A stretch of 40,870 nt of DNA from an uncultured Blautia sp. (GTDB lineage Bacteria > Bacillota > Clostridia > Lachnospirales > Lachnospiraceae), in the NCBI GenBank assembly GCA_934408705.1, contig CAKRVL010000016.1, positions 1 to 40,870 of the forward strand, read 5' to 3'. Both the position numbers and the translations under genes were made by a program. Shown one piece after another: positions 32,625 to 40,870 of this stretch (its first letter is position 1; the number at the start of each line of letters is the position of its first letter). Under the pieces are notes generated by a model. It was not told the DNA's origin. It saw only the letters and a program-made list of their open reading frames with translations, and did no database searches.

Positions 32625-34508
32625 TTAGTACTGAAAAACCGCAACTCCATACGCCGGTAGTGGATAAGCAAAGGAAAATGGACGATTGTCACATTCCTGT
32701 TTCTCTGCCTTAAATACCTTCTTCGCAGTCTGTCCCTTCTCATCTAAAACCAGTGTATACTGTTTCTTCTTCGGAACACCCACACGATAATCCGGACGAT
32801 CCACAGGAGTAAAATTACATACCACCAGAAGGTTATTTCTTCCAGTAGGTGACTTTCTTACAAAACTGAAAATACTTCTGTCTCCATCGTCCGCATTGAT
32901 CCACTCAAAGCCTGACGGATCATTATCCGTTCCATAAAGTGCAGGATATTTACGATACATCTTCAAAAGAGCCTGAACAAAGTCCTTCAACTCACGATGG
33001 TTCTCTTCCCCCAGAAGGAACCAGTCAAGCTCTCTCTCCTCACTCCATTCCCTAAGCTGTCCGAACTCCTGTCCCATAAACAAAAGCTTCTTACCCGGAT
33101 GACAGAACATAAATGTATAAGCCGCCTTCAGATTCTTAAACTTATCTTCCGCCTCACCAGGCATTTTCTCAAGCATGGATTTCTTCAGATGAACTACCTC
33201 ATCATGAGAAATTACCAGCACATACTTCTCGCTGTAAGCATAAGTCATAGAGAAGGTCATCTTATTATGGTTAAATTTACGGAAATAAGGATCCAGCTTC
33301 ATATATTCCAGGAAATCGTTCATCCAGCCCATATTCCACTTCAGAGAGAATCCCAGACCGTCATCCTCCGCCTTTCCTGTAACCTTAGGCCATGCAGTAG
33401 ACTCTTCTGCAATCATCACAGTACCATGATTTCTTCCAAGGACCACAGTATTCAGATGTTTAAAAAACTCAATAGCCTCCAGGTTCTGATTTCCACCGTA
33501 TTTATTAGCCACCCACTGACCATCACTCTTACCATAATCCAGATACAGCATAGAGGCAACAGCATCAACACGAAGGCCATCCACATGGCACTCCTCGATC
33601 CAGAACAACGCATTAGCAATAAGGAAGTTCTTCACCTCTGGCCTGCCATAATTATATATCTTAGTTCCCCAATCCGGATGCTCACCCTGTCTTGGATCCT
33701 CATGCTCATAAACTGCAGTTCCATCGAAATTCACAAGACCATGTGAATCCTTCGGAAAATGCGCTGGTACCCAGTCCAATATAACACCAATCTTCTGTCT
33801 GTGGAGATAATCTACCATGTATTTAAAGTCCTGCGGTGTTCCATAACGGGAGGTCGGAGCATAATAGCCGGTAACCTGATATCCCCATGAGCCATCAAAT
33901 GGATGCTCTGCGATTCCCATTAATTCCACATGTGTGTATCCCATTTCCTTCACATACTGGGCAAGCTTCACCGCCAGTTCTCTGTAATTATAAAAGCCCT
34001 TCTCATTCTCTTTAGTAACAGGATGCTTCATCCAGGAGCCTGGATGCACTTCATAAATTGCCATGGCATCTTTATTTTCGTCAAATTTCTGGCGATTCTT
34101 CATCCATGTGGCATCCTTCCACTTGTAACTCTGGATATCTGTAATACGGGAAGCAGTTCCGGGACGCAGCTCTGCTTCATTTGCATAAGGATCGGCCTTA
34201 TAAATATGCTCTCCGTTCATTCCCACAATAAAAAACTTATAAAGCTGTCCGATCTTTGCTTCCGGGACAAACGTCTCAAATACACCGATAGGGCCTGCCT
34301 TTGTCATCGGATCAGCCTGCTCATCCCAATCATTAAACTCGCCAATTACAGAAACAGCCTGTGCATTAGGCGCCCACACAGCAAAATAAACGCCTTCTTT
34401 TTTCCCATCCTTCAAAGGATGAGCGCCAAGCTTTCTGTACACATCATAATGGGTACCCTGGCCAAAAAGATACTGGTCAAGCTCTGTAAACTGTAATTTC
34501 TCTCCCAT
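32625..34508 (-). CDS. glgB: 1,4-alpha-glucan branching enzyme GlgB
   Basis: This 627-residue protein has an N-terminal carbohydrate-binding/beta domain (FAVWAPNAQAVSVIGEFNDW), a GH13 barrel and a C-terminal beta domain. Catalytic regions are DWVPAHF (245-251), VDGLRVDAV with nucleophile Asp315, MIAEES with acid Glu368, and SHDEVVH. It makes alpha-1,6 branches in glycogen. Length matches bacterial GlgB. GGGAGG lies 9 bases before the ATG, and a perfect -10 with an extended TGn element is present at 34548-34553. No other glycogen synthesis gene (glgC, glgA, glgP) is in the window; the GH13 enzyme at 1771 is the only related gene, far away. Confidence 0.97.
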   Translation of the reverse strand: MGEKLQFTELDQYLFGQGTHYDVYRKLGAHPLKDGKKEGVYFAVWAPNAQAVSVIGEFNDWDEQADPMTKAGPIGVFETFVPEAKIGQLYKFFIVGMNGEHIYKADPYANEAELRPGTASRITDIQSYKWKDATWMKNRQKFDENKDAMAIYEVHPGSWMKHPVTKENEKGFYNYRELAVKLAQYVKEMGYTHVELMGIAEHPFDGSWGYQVTGYYAPTSRYGTPQDFKYMVDYLHRQKIGVILDWVPAHFPKDSHGLVNFDGTAVYEHEDPRQGEHPDWGTKIYNYGRPEVKNFLIANALFWIEECHVDGLRVDAVASMLYLDYGKSDGQWVANKYGGNQNLEAIEFFKHLNTVVLGRNHGTVMIAEESTAWPKVTGKAEDDGLGFSLKWNMGWMNDFLEYMKLDPYFRKFNHNKMTFSMTYAYSEKYVLVISHDEVVHLKKSMLEKMPGEAEDKFKNLKAAYTFMFCHPGKKLLFMGQEFGQLREWSEERELDWFLLGEENHRELKDFVQALLKMYRKYPALYGTDNDPSGFEWINADDGDRSIFSFVRKSPTGRNNLLVVCNFTPVDRPDYRVGVPKKKQYTLVLDEKGQTAKKVFKAEKQECDNRPFSFAYPLPAYGVAVFQY

Positions 34509-34547
34509 CAGACAGTTACCTCCCTAAACATTCAAATTCTTATGTAC

Positions 34548-34553
34548 ATTATA
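34548..34553 (-). promoter_or_regulatory. Extended -10 promoter of glgB
   Basis: On the minus strand TGCTATAAT gives a perfect -10 with the extended TGn motif, about 40 bases before the glgB start. No convincing -35 is present at the right spacing, which is usual for extended -10 promoters. Confidence 0.6.
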
Positions 34554-34631
34554 GCACACTCCCTTTTCCCATGCTACCACAAATTTGTCTATTATTCATA
34601 AAGAATATACATTGAGTTCAATTTTTACTGT

Positions 34632-34684
34632 AAAAAAATACGCCTATACTTTAATATTTTCATCTCAAGTATAAGCGTATTTTT
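34632..34684 (-). terminator. Rho-independent terminator after the first polysaccharide deacetylase gene
   Basis: On the minus strand AATACGCTTATACTT pairs with AAGTATAGGCGTATT (mismatch near the middle), followed by T7; the plus strand also has a T-run, so it can work in both directions. It lies about 40 bases after the stop of the deacetylase gene and before the glgB promoter region. Confidence 0.85.
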
Positions 34685-34724
34685 CATTTAATGTCTATGA
34701 GCAGCTACTAAATATCTGCTTAAA

Positions 34725-35984
34725 TTATTCACCGGAGTCACTACTCGAACCGTCGTCGGTATCTCCGTCATTTCCGTCAGTATCGCCGTCGCTTTCACTA
34801 TCGTTGCTTTCATCAGAAGAGTCCTCAGAAGAATCACTATCAGAAGATTCACTTCCATTATATCCAGGTACATAACCGGCATCAAGTGCGCTCTGCCAGA
34901 ACTCCGCATACTTGGCTGGCTTAAGTGTAACATTTTTGGCCGCTGCCATCTCACTGACGGTCACCAGCTTATATCCCTGATCTACAAGTGCCGGAATCAG
35001 TCTGAGCGCAGCATCAACAGAAGGTTTATGAATATCATGCATCAGAATAACAGCTCCATCTCCCAGATTGCTGTCATTCATGATTCCATTATAATCCAGA
35101 TCTGCATCCAGATATTTCCAGTCCAGACTGTCAATAGACCATAAGATAAAAGGCTTGCCTACAGCTGCAATAATATCATCGGTGTAATTTCCATAAGGAG
35201 GACGTATTACAGTGGATTCCTGTCCGCAGGCATCGATAAGCGCCTGATCTGTATCTCCGAATTCCTTTACTACTCCATCCAGGCTCAGATCCAGCATATT
35301 CTGATGATCCCATGAATGATTTCCAAGCTCACAGCCCAGCTCAACCATCCGCTTCACAGTCTCTGGATACTGATCTACAAGCTGTCCCAGCATAAAGAAT
35401 GTAGCATGTGCATTATTCTCCTCCAGACAATCCAGAAGCTTATCTGTGTACTGTCCGGGACCATCATCAAAGGTAAGTGCGATCAAAGGACGTTTCTTCT
35501 CTGAATTATAGGAACCATCTTCATTAAAATAATAATCATTTGCACCCTTGGTCACCCATCCGGTCTGCATATATCCATTAGAATTAAATGCATATTTCAC
35601 ACCATCAATTTCAGCAAAACCGTCCGCATAATATGTACCATCTGCATTCTGATACCATCGGCCATTATCATCCTCATGCCAGCCGGCTGTCAGAGATGCC
35701 ACCTTCGTTACATCACTCTGCCCCTTCAGTGGCTGTCTCACCGCTTCCGTAGAGGCGGAAGCATCAGATTCACTGCTTCCTGTACCGTCATCAGCCTGTA
35801 CACTCTGGGACTTTCCTGTACTCTTACCCCCGACTCTGTTAATAATCGGGAAAATCACTCCCCTTATTACAAAAATCACAGCCAGCAGCATTGCCACCAC
35901 GTAAGTGACCAGCTTAATAATCTTCCGTCTTCTTATCTGGCGCTGCTTTCTGCGCATTCTCTCGCGCAATACCCTTCTGTCCAT
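34725..35984 (-). CDS. Membrane-anchored polysaccharide deacetylase (CE4) with cell-wall-binding repeats
   Basis: A 419-residue protein: basic N-terminus, one membrane segment (about 24-48), a Ser-rich linker, two or three cell-wall/choline-binding-type repeats (GWHEDDNGRWYQNADGTYYA and following, 101-158), the CE4 domain and a Ser/Asp/Glu tail. CE4 motifs are TFDDGP (171-176), GNHSWDH with His223 and His227 as metal ligands, and RPPYG. It should remove acetyl groups from peptidoglycan GlcNAc or a related polymer at the cell surface. The tail (SSDSDSSEDSSDESNDSESD) is a low-complexity SD repeat. AAGGAG is 5 bases before the ATG. It follows nagA in the other direction of reading but is a separate transcript. 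Confidence 0.9.
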   Translation of the reverse strand: MDRRVLRERMRRKQRQIRRRKIIKLVTYVVAMLLAVIFVIRGVIFPIINRVGGKSTGKSQSVQADDGTGSSESDASASTEAVRQPLKGQSDVTKVASLTAGWHEDDNGRWYQNADGTYYADGFAEIDGVKYAFNSNGYMQTGWVTKGANDYYFNEDGSYNSEKKRPLIALTFDDGPGQYTDKLLDCLEENNAHATFFMLGQLVDQYPETVKRMVELGCELGNHSWDHQNMLDLSLDGVVKEFGDTDQALIDACGQESTVIRPPYGNYTDDIIAAVGKPFILWSIDSLDWKYLDADLDYNGIMNDSNLGDGAVILMHDIHKPSVDAALRLIPALVDQGYKLVTVSEMAAAKNVTLKPAKYAEFWQSALDAGYVPGYNGSESSDSDSSEDSSDESNDSESDGDTDGNDGDTDDGSSSDSGE

Positions 35985-36093
35985 TTATACTCCTTCTTTA
36001 TCCAGTGTTACTTAGTGTAAAGAATCTCTCTCTTAAATCTCTGTCCTTCCTCTGACGTCGTTACAGTCATAGCCCCTATCTGGTTGCTTCTCC

Positions 36094-37197
36094 CTATAAT
36101 ACTTCCTTCAGTTCCAGCTCCTCTGTTACAAGAAGAATATCTGCTTCCTTCCCGACAGAAAGGGAACCCACCTTATCATAAATCCCAATGCTCTTCGCCG
36201 GGTTCCGTGTAGCTGCAAAAATTGCCTCGTCAAGAGGCACTCCAAAGGAAACCGCCTTACGCATACAATCATACAGATTCGTAGCTGAGCCTGCAATAGT
36301 ACCATCCTTCAGTGTCGCCTTGCAATCCTTCATAGTAACTTCCTGACCACCAAGCTGATAAGTACCATTCTCCATTCCGGTTGCCATCATGGAATCGCTG
36401 ATCAGAATAACCCGTTCCGGCCCAAACATTTTAAATGTGGCGCGGATCACAGATGGATGAATGTGAATTCCATCACAGATCATCTCCACCATACATTGCT
36501 CATCATCTCTGGCAGCTCCTATCAGTCCCGGCTCCCTGTGTGCCAACGGCTGCATAGCATTGTAAAGATGTGTTACATGATGGGCACCTCTTCTCATTGC
36601 CTCCGCAGATGTATCATAATCCGCAGCAGTATGTCCCAGGGAAATGCATACCTCATCGTGCACCTCATCAATAAACTCCATAGCACCTTCTACATTAGGT
36701 GCAAGAGTTACCAATTTCACCATATTACCGGAATATTCATTCAGCTCACGGAAAAATCCGGCATCTGGTCTGCAAATATATTTCTCTACATGAGCGCCTT
36801 TTTTCTTCGCATCCAGAAACGGCCCTTCCATATTAATACCACGAACAAAAGCTCCATCATTCATTTCTCCAACGGTCTTAATCGTAGAAAAAATCTCCTT
36901 CAGCTCCTCTGCCGGTAATGTCATGGAAGTAGGGCAATAGGAAGTAATTCCGTGGTTCTTCTCATATTTCAGAATAACCTTGAGTCCCTCTGGATCAGCA
37001 TCAGAAAAGTCATGCCCGAAAGCACCGTGGCTATGAACATCCACCAGTCCCGGAATCACCTTAAGCCCTGTTGCATCTATAACTGTTTTATCTGTGACCT
37101 CTGCTTCTGAAGCCACAATCTTATGGTTCTCTATATACAGCTCCTGTACCAGAAAGCTTCCATCCTCCTGAAATACTTCTCCGTTTTTAATGATCAT
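36094..37197 (-). CDS. nagA: N-acetylglucosamine-6-phosphate deacetylase
   Basis: This 367-residue amidohydrolase has VDVHSHGAFGHD (metal-binding HxH), MEGPFL, GHTAAD, THLYNAMQPL and the catalytic Asp in LISDSMMATG. It converts GlcNAc-6-P to GlcN-6-P and acetate in amino-sugar recycling. Length is normal. The frame remains open to 37224, but the start at 37197 (MIIKNGEVF) fits the family N-terminus and has GGGGG 10 bases upstream. It lies 28 bases after the stop of the exported FKBP gene, in the same direction, so the two are probably co-transcribed. No nagB gene is in the window. Confidence 0.95.
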   Translation of the reverse strand: MIIKNGEVFQEDGSFLVQELYIENHKIVASEAEVTDKTVIDATGLKVIPGLVDVHSHGAFGHDFSDADPEGLKVILKYEKNHGITSYCPTSMTLPAEELKEIFSTIKTVGEMNDGAFVRGINMEGPFLDAKKKGAHVEKYICRPDAGFFRELNEYSGNMVKLVTLAPNVEGAMEFIDEVHDEVCISLGHTAADYDTSAEAMRRGAHHVTHLYNAMQPLAHREPGLIGAARDDEQCMVEMICDGIHIHPSVIRATFKMFGPERVILISDSMMATGMENGTYQLGGQEVTMKDCKATLKDGTIAGSATNLYDCMRKAVSFGVPLDEAIFAATRNPAKSIGIYDKVGSLSVGKEADILLVTEELELKEVL

Positions 37198-37224
37198 GAT
37201 TCTCTGTCCCCCTTCTGGAATCAA

Positions 37225-38520
37225 TTAATTCTCTGTATTCGTATCCTGGGTATCTGATGCTTCATCTGTTTCAGTTCCAGATGCTGTACCGTCAGCTGCT
37301 GTACCTGTATCTGCAGTTGTACCAGTTACCTCGCCATCCGCTGCATCTGAAGTGTCATCAGAAGCTGTCTGGTCATAATTAGCATTTGCAATAATAAAAT
37401 TCTGAACTCTTATAAGTCCAATACTTTCATCTACCGCAACCTGTCCGTAAGTATCAATAAGAGCTGCCAGATCACCGGAAGCATACTGTTCTACCAGCTG
37501 ATTCTGGATTGCAAGGCTCTCCTCATCCTCCAGAGTCATTCCCTCAGCATCCATAATTCCCTGAATGATCAGATCCTGTTTTACCTTAGCCTGTGCATAC
37601 TGCTGGCACTGTGCCTCAAAATCATCCATTGAAACACCCTGGGAAGCCACGAAATCCTCCAGTTCCATATTTCCCTGCTTAGCATAAGCTTCTGCCTGAT
37701 TACGGAAGGTCTTCGCTGCCTCTTCCACATCCTTCTCCGGATACTCCACAACCTCAGAATTAGTATAAACTGTACTCCATGCGGTGCTGCGCAGGCTGTT
37801 GTCAGCCTGTTCCTGAGCCTCCTGCTCTAACTGTGTGCGGACATTTGCTTTATACTCATCGACTGTCTTATAATCAGTATTTGCCGCAACCCAGTCATCA
37901 GTCAGCTCCGGCGGTCTCTTAAAGCTCTGTACTGTGATCTGGAAAACTGCATCCTGTCCGGCCAGCTCTGTGTTACGATAATTCTCCGGGAAAGTTACTG
38001 GCACATCCTTCGTCTCACCCTTCTTCATTCCTACAATTCCCTCTTCAAATCCAGGAATCATACTTCCGCTTCCAATCACAAGATCATAATTATTACCGGT
38101 TCCGCCCTCAAAAGCTTCTCCGTCCTTAGTTCCTACAAAGTTAATCGTAGCGGTATCTCCATTCTGGATAGTGGCGTTCTCATCTGTCACGGTCTCTGCA
38201 CTGCTCTTCAGATTCTCAGCCACACGATTCTCGACTGCCTCATCAGTCACCTCCTGCACGGAATTATCCAGAGTAATCCCCTTATAATCTGCAATTGTGA
38301 CATATTTTTCCACATTATCCACTGAAACAAGGCGTGTAGCCCCTGTAGAATCAGTATAGGAGGCTGCCTGCTCCTGGTTGTCCTCTGTTTCTTCTGATTC
38401 TTCTGTCTGCTGCTCTGTAGCAGTGTTCTCAGTGTCTGTTGTCTCTTTATTATCTCCACAGCCATTTACGGCAAGTGCCATACACATTATCAGCGCTGCT
38501 AAATATGCTTTTCTTTTCAT
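37225..38520 (-). CDS. Exported trigger-factor-like FKBP peptidyl-prolyl isomerase lipoprotein
   Basis: A 431-residue lipoprotein precursor: signal peptide with lipobox AVNGC ending at Cys21, an acidic linker, then the trigger-factor-like arrangement. The FKBP domain (about 115-205) shows GDTATINFVGTKDGEAFEGG, IPGFEEGIVGMKKGE and VTFPENYRNTELAGQ, close to the trigger factor PPIase. A helical C-domain (about 205-370) follows, as in trigger factor, but the ribosome-binding N-domain is absent. It should fold proteins outside the membrane. The last about 50 residues are a Thr/Ala/Asp/Gly low-complexity tail. GAAGGGAG is 6 bases before the ATG. Confidence 0.9.
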   Translation of the reverse strand: MKRKAYLAALIMCMALAVNGCGDNKETTDTENTATEQQTEESEETEDNQEQAASYTDSTGATRLVSVDNVEKYVTIADYKGITLDNSVQEVTDEAVENRVAENLKSSAETVTDENATIQNGDTATINFVGTKDGEAFEGGTGNNYDLVIGSGSMIPGFEEGIVGMKKGETKDVPVTFPENYRNTELAGQDAVFQITVQSFKRPPELTDDWVAANTDYKTVDEYKANVRTQLEQEAQEQADNSLRSTAWSTVYTNSEVVEYPEKDVEEAAKTFRNQAEAYAKQGNMELEDFVASQGVSMDDFEAQCQQYAQAKVKQDLIIQGIMDAEGMTLEDEESLAIQNQLVEQYASGDLAALIDTYGQVAVDESIGLIRVQNFIIANANYDQTASDDTSDAADGEVTGTTADTGTAADGTASGTETDEASDTQDTNTEN

Positions 38521-38643
38521 TTCAAACTCCCTTCGGTTACTCTTCGCAACTGTTCAGCTTCTTCACAGTTACTACTCTTCTATAAAATTATCACATTTCA
38601 CCTAAAAAATAAAGCCCACCAACAGAATCATTTTCTGATTTTA

Positions 38644-40419
38644 TCAGCCACCATTCATAGGCGGTACCGGTGTAGGCCTGGATGAATCAAATACCTGGCT
38701 GGCATCAAAAAGATCTGCCAGCATTCCCGGATTATAATACATTCTGTATCCATCTACATTTCTTCTTCCCATCCGGAAATATTCATCTGTCATCTGTACA
38801 AAATACTTATTTGAATCCACATTGCAGTAATAATCATATCCCTGAGATTTCAGATATTCGTATTTCTCATTCCCGGTGTACTCACCACCTGTATTAATAT
38901 CTGCACCAAAGGCAAAAATAATAATATCTGTTCCGCCAATAAGTGGATCAATATTCTCTTTAAAATTCTGTGTATCAGTCTCAAGACGCTCCATGGAAAC
39001 TGTAGACATATTCTTATGTCCCCATGTATGACTGGCAAATGTCCAGCCTTCTGCTTTCATTGCATCTGCTACTGCTTTCGCCCCTGCCCGTTCTGTATCC
39101 AGATTAAAATCAGGATGGGCAGCAAGCCACTCCTTCTTATCATCATTTAAGTCATCCGGTTTTGTCTGGTAGCTGATATCTGTTCTGTATCCCAGAATAC
39201 CATTATAACCGGTAAGCGCCACAATGCCCTTATGTCCATGATAAGCAAAATCAGGATGAGCCTCTACAAATCTGTCTATCAACGGTACCACATCGTAATC
39301 TCCAACTACGGTACTTCCATCATCCTGTATATATTCATTGCGGACATTTCCTTCCTCGTCCAGAACAAGCTTAGTGGCAATTCCGTCCCCGTCCTGGGAA
39401 TGATAATAGCATACATCATCCTGCGACAGCACAAAGGGTGTCTTCCCCTTAGGGAGATAAATCTGTCTGGCCTGCATTTTGCCATTCTCATCAAAGCCCG
39501 CCAGATCGTAAAGATTAACCATTACATACCCCTCATCATACATGGTCTGGGTAATTTTATTGAACTCGTCCATGGTAGTCATAACCTGGTTATAACCGGC
39601 GGTCTTATAATCACCATCAAATGCCTTGGATGTATCTACGATCAACGAATGATAAAAAATATGAGTCACCTGTTCCGGTGACCAGGTCACGCACTTATCC
39701 TTCTTCTTCTGAAATTTCTCTGCTGCGTTCTGAAAATGGATATTTCTTACATAGGCATTGTCCGTCTGTAAAAGACTGATTGCACCGTCATAATCATACT
39801 GGATTGCCATCTTCTTAGCCGCAGACAGTACCTTCTTCTCATGGCGTATCTGTCTTCTGATAATACCTGTTCCAGCAGCCGCTGCCTGTGGCATAATACC
39901 TGTCAGATCCACAGCTGCTGCCTGGGTGACCTCCTGCTCAGGCTCATTTGTTACTTCCGGAGCATCTGTCGCTTCCGGCTCTGCTGCTTCTTCCGGCGTA
40001 TCTGTTGCTTCCGGCTCTGCTGTTTCTTCCGGCGTATCTGTCACTTCCGGCTCTGCTTCTTCGTCCTGTTCAGTATCCTTTACATTCTTCTCTGGAAACA
40101 GCTCCTTCGCCCGGGCTACCAGTACATCCACTCTGTCCACCAGCCCGATCTGATCTCTATAAAAATATCCGGCACCTCCAAGCAACACCAAAGCAACAAT
40201 AAGCAGAGCCAGATTTCGATTCCGTATCTGCCTTTTCTTACGCTTCAGATTACGCTCATGTCTCTCTCTTCGCCGTTCTTCATAAAATATTTCTTCCTGA
40301 CGTTCCTTCTCTGTCAGATCCTGCAATTCTCTGTCAAGCTCCCCTTCTGTTCTGTCACCGGGAACTTTATTTTTCTCCAGAACAGACTGTTCCTGTTCTG
40401 TATCAGACTTTTTCATCAT
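38644..40419 (-). CDS. Membrane-anchored polysaccharide deacetylase-like protein with Pro/Glu/Thr repeats
   Basis: A 591-residue protein with a charged cytosolic N-terminus (about 1-68, Arg/Glu/Lys-rich), one membrane segment (69-86), a repeat linker (121-161, units of AEPEATDTPEE) and a large extracellular domain. That domain contains HTWGH with the first His at 464, the CE4 metal-ligand pattern, and LSQDDVCYY in place of the usual TFDDGP, as in a divergent subfamily. It may deacetylate a cell-surface polysaccharide. ATG at 40419 has AAGGAG at 6 bases, so it is preferred over the longer frame to 40452. It shares the region with nagA and the FKBP lipoprotein. Confidence 0.83.
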   Translation of the reverse strand: MMKKSDTEQEQSVLEKNKVPGDRTEGELDRELQDLTEKERQEEIFYEERRRERHERNLKRKKRQIRNRNLALLIVALVLLGGAGYFYRDQIGLVDRVDVLVARAKELFPEKNVKDTEQDEEAEPEVTDTPEETAEPEATDTPEEAAEPEATDAPEVTNEPEQEVTQAAAVDLTGIMPQAAAAGTGIIRRQIRHEKKVLSAAKKMAIQYDYDGAISLLQTDNAYVRNIHFQNAAEKFQKKKDKCVTWSPEQVTHIFYHSLIVDTSKAFDGDYKTAGYNQVMTTMDEFNKITQTMYDEGYVMVNLYDLAGFDENGKMQARQIYLPKGKTPFVLSQDDVCYYHSQDGDGIATKLVLDEEGNVRNEYIQDDGSTVVGDYDVVPLIDRFVEAHPDFAYHGHKGIVALTGYNGILGYRTDISYQTKPDDLNDDKKEWLAAHPDFNLDTERAGAKAVADAMKAEGWTFASHTWGHKNMSTVSMERLETDTQNFKENIDPLIGGTDIIIFAFGADINTGGEYTGNEKYEYLKSQGYDYYCNVDSNKYFVQMTDEYFRMGRRNVDGYRMYYNPGMLADLFDASQVFDSSRPTPVPPMNGG

Positions 40420-40807
40420 GTATAACTCCTTATCTGCAAGCTCCCCCTTCAATTACTCTTACAGAGTGATACCATTTGACACAAAAGCCACCATAAAACT
40501 TTTTATCATACTCTGGCACACATAGTGTAACCATACCAGACAGTTTTATCCATTTTGTAAACAGTATATTTCAGCTTGTGCCTAATGGATATTCATTATA
40601 CAATACAATCCTAAAAATTACCACATCTATTCCTGGCAGCACTGCCAATATCTTCTTATTAATCTATTTATTTCCAGATAAAATAATGCGCCATACTAAT
40701 CCATACCCCTCCAGAACCAAAACAAAACAATTGCCTTTTCCAGCAAATGATGGTAAAATGTAACTCATGTAATAATAAGAAACTTTTTTTATGGTAGGAG
40801 GATAAGT
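40420..40807. other. Divergent intergenic region with no gene
   Basis: A 388-base AT-rich gap between divergent genes. It holds the ribosome binding site of the leftward deacetylase gene, a convincing rightward promoter at 40731-40759, and no supported ORF or RNA gene. No strong promoter for the leftward gene was found; TATGAT near 40506 is a weak -10 candidate. Confidence 0.6.
40731..40759 (+). promoter_or_regulatory. Sigma-A promoter of the right-edge gene
   Basis: TTGCCT (40731-40736) and TAAAAT (40754-40759) are spaced by 17 bases, about 49 bases before the start codon at 40808, with GTAGGAGG as ribosome binding site. Confidence 0.7.
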
Positions 40808-40870
40808 ATGCATCCAGTAACAATCGTCCTTCTGGTGATTCTCGTAATCCTCATCGGATTACTGGTTGGT
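40808..40870 (+). CDS. Start of a small membrane protein, cut by the window end
   Basis: The first 21 codons (MHPVTIVLLVILVILIGLLVG) form an N-terminal membrane segment with a short extracellular or cytosolic start. A good ribosome binding site (TAGGAGG, 8 bases) and promoter precede it. The sequence resembles the N-terminus of a Lachnospiraceae small membrane protein that continues with a long polar domain, but the rest is outside the window, so the function cannot be stated. Confidence 0.75.
   Translation, partial: MHPVTIVLLVILVILIGLLVG

Noticed and set aside
40466..40490. GATACCATTTGACACAAAAG, resembling a third copy of the repeat terminus
   Set aside because: The central bases differ (TGACAC in place of GTGTCA) and no inverted partner arm is found; the likeness is probably chance.

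Overview
The window looks like chromosome of a low-GC, spore-forming Firmicute, most likely a gut Lachnospiraceae member (Blautia/Ruminococcus-like). This rests on spoIIID preceded by a sigma-E-like promoter, strong AGGAGG-type ribosome binding sites, a DUF4317 gene, glycogen-type carbohydrate enzymes and an exported foldase repertoire typical of that family. No rRNA, tRNA, CRISPR array, insertion sequence or prophage was recognised. Almost all genes lie on the minus strand; the exceptions are a GH13 enzyme (1771-3468) and the start of a gene at the right edge (40808 onward).

Region by region: (1) 1-1514: spoIIID, an ArsC/Spx-like thioredoxin-fold protein and a TPR-like protein, all leftward. 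(2) 1771-3468: a cytosolic GH13 amylase-like enzyme. It is followed by a 205-bp structured repeat (3490-3694) whose 48-bp deletion-like relative lies at 32111-32158. (3) 11278-3783: the most notable locus, a four-gene Wadjet (JetABCD) SMC-family plasmid-defence operon. It continues by an ATGA overlap into a small Nif11-like acidic protein, and 9 bases further on into an AlkD-type DNA alkylation repair protein. (4) 11310-18352: a TraX-like membrane protein, a large transglutaminase-fold protein that seems to lack the catalytic Cys, a cytidylate-kinase-like protein, an ArsB/NhaD/SLC13-type permease preceded by an unlisted 31-residue membrane peptide, and two more membrane proteins. (5) 18531-24466: a metNIQ-type ABC importer with a LysR regulator and DUF4317 gene upstream, then a cytosolic asparaginase. 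(6) 24530-32421: a PrsA-like exported foldase, mfd, pth, two CobW-family metallochaperone GTPases (one with five His/Cys metal-binding repeats, one fused to a TIGR03943-like domain) and a small conserved protein. (7) 32625-40419: glgB, two membrane-anchored polysaccharide deacetylases flanking nagA, and an exported trigger-factor-like FKBP lipoprotein.

Likely functional groupings: GH13 plus GlgB in alpha-glucan metabolism; the deacetylases and NagA in amino-sugar and cell-wall metabolism; PrsA-like and trigger-factor-like lipoproteins in extracytoplasmic folding; the two CobW proteins in metal (probably zinc) homeostasis; and the Jet operon in defence against plasmids. The best candidates for undescribed biology are the Jet-linked small protein and AlkD, the long/short structured repeat pair, the Cys-less transglutaminase-like protein, and the His/Cys-repeat CobW with its palindromic upstream site.
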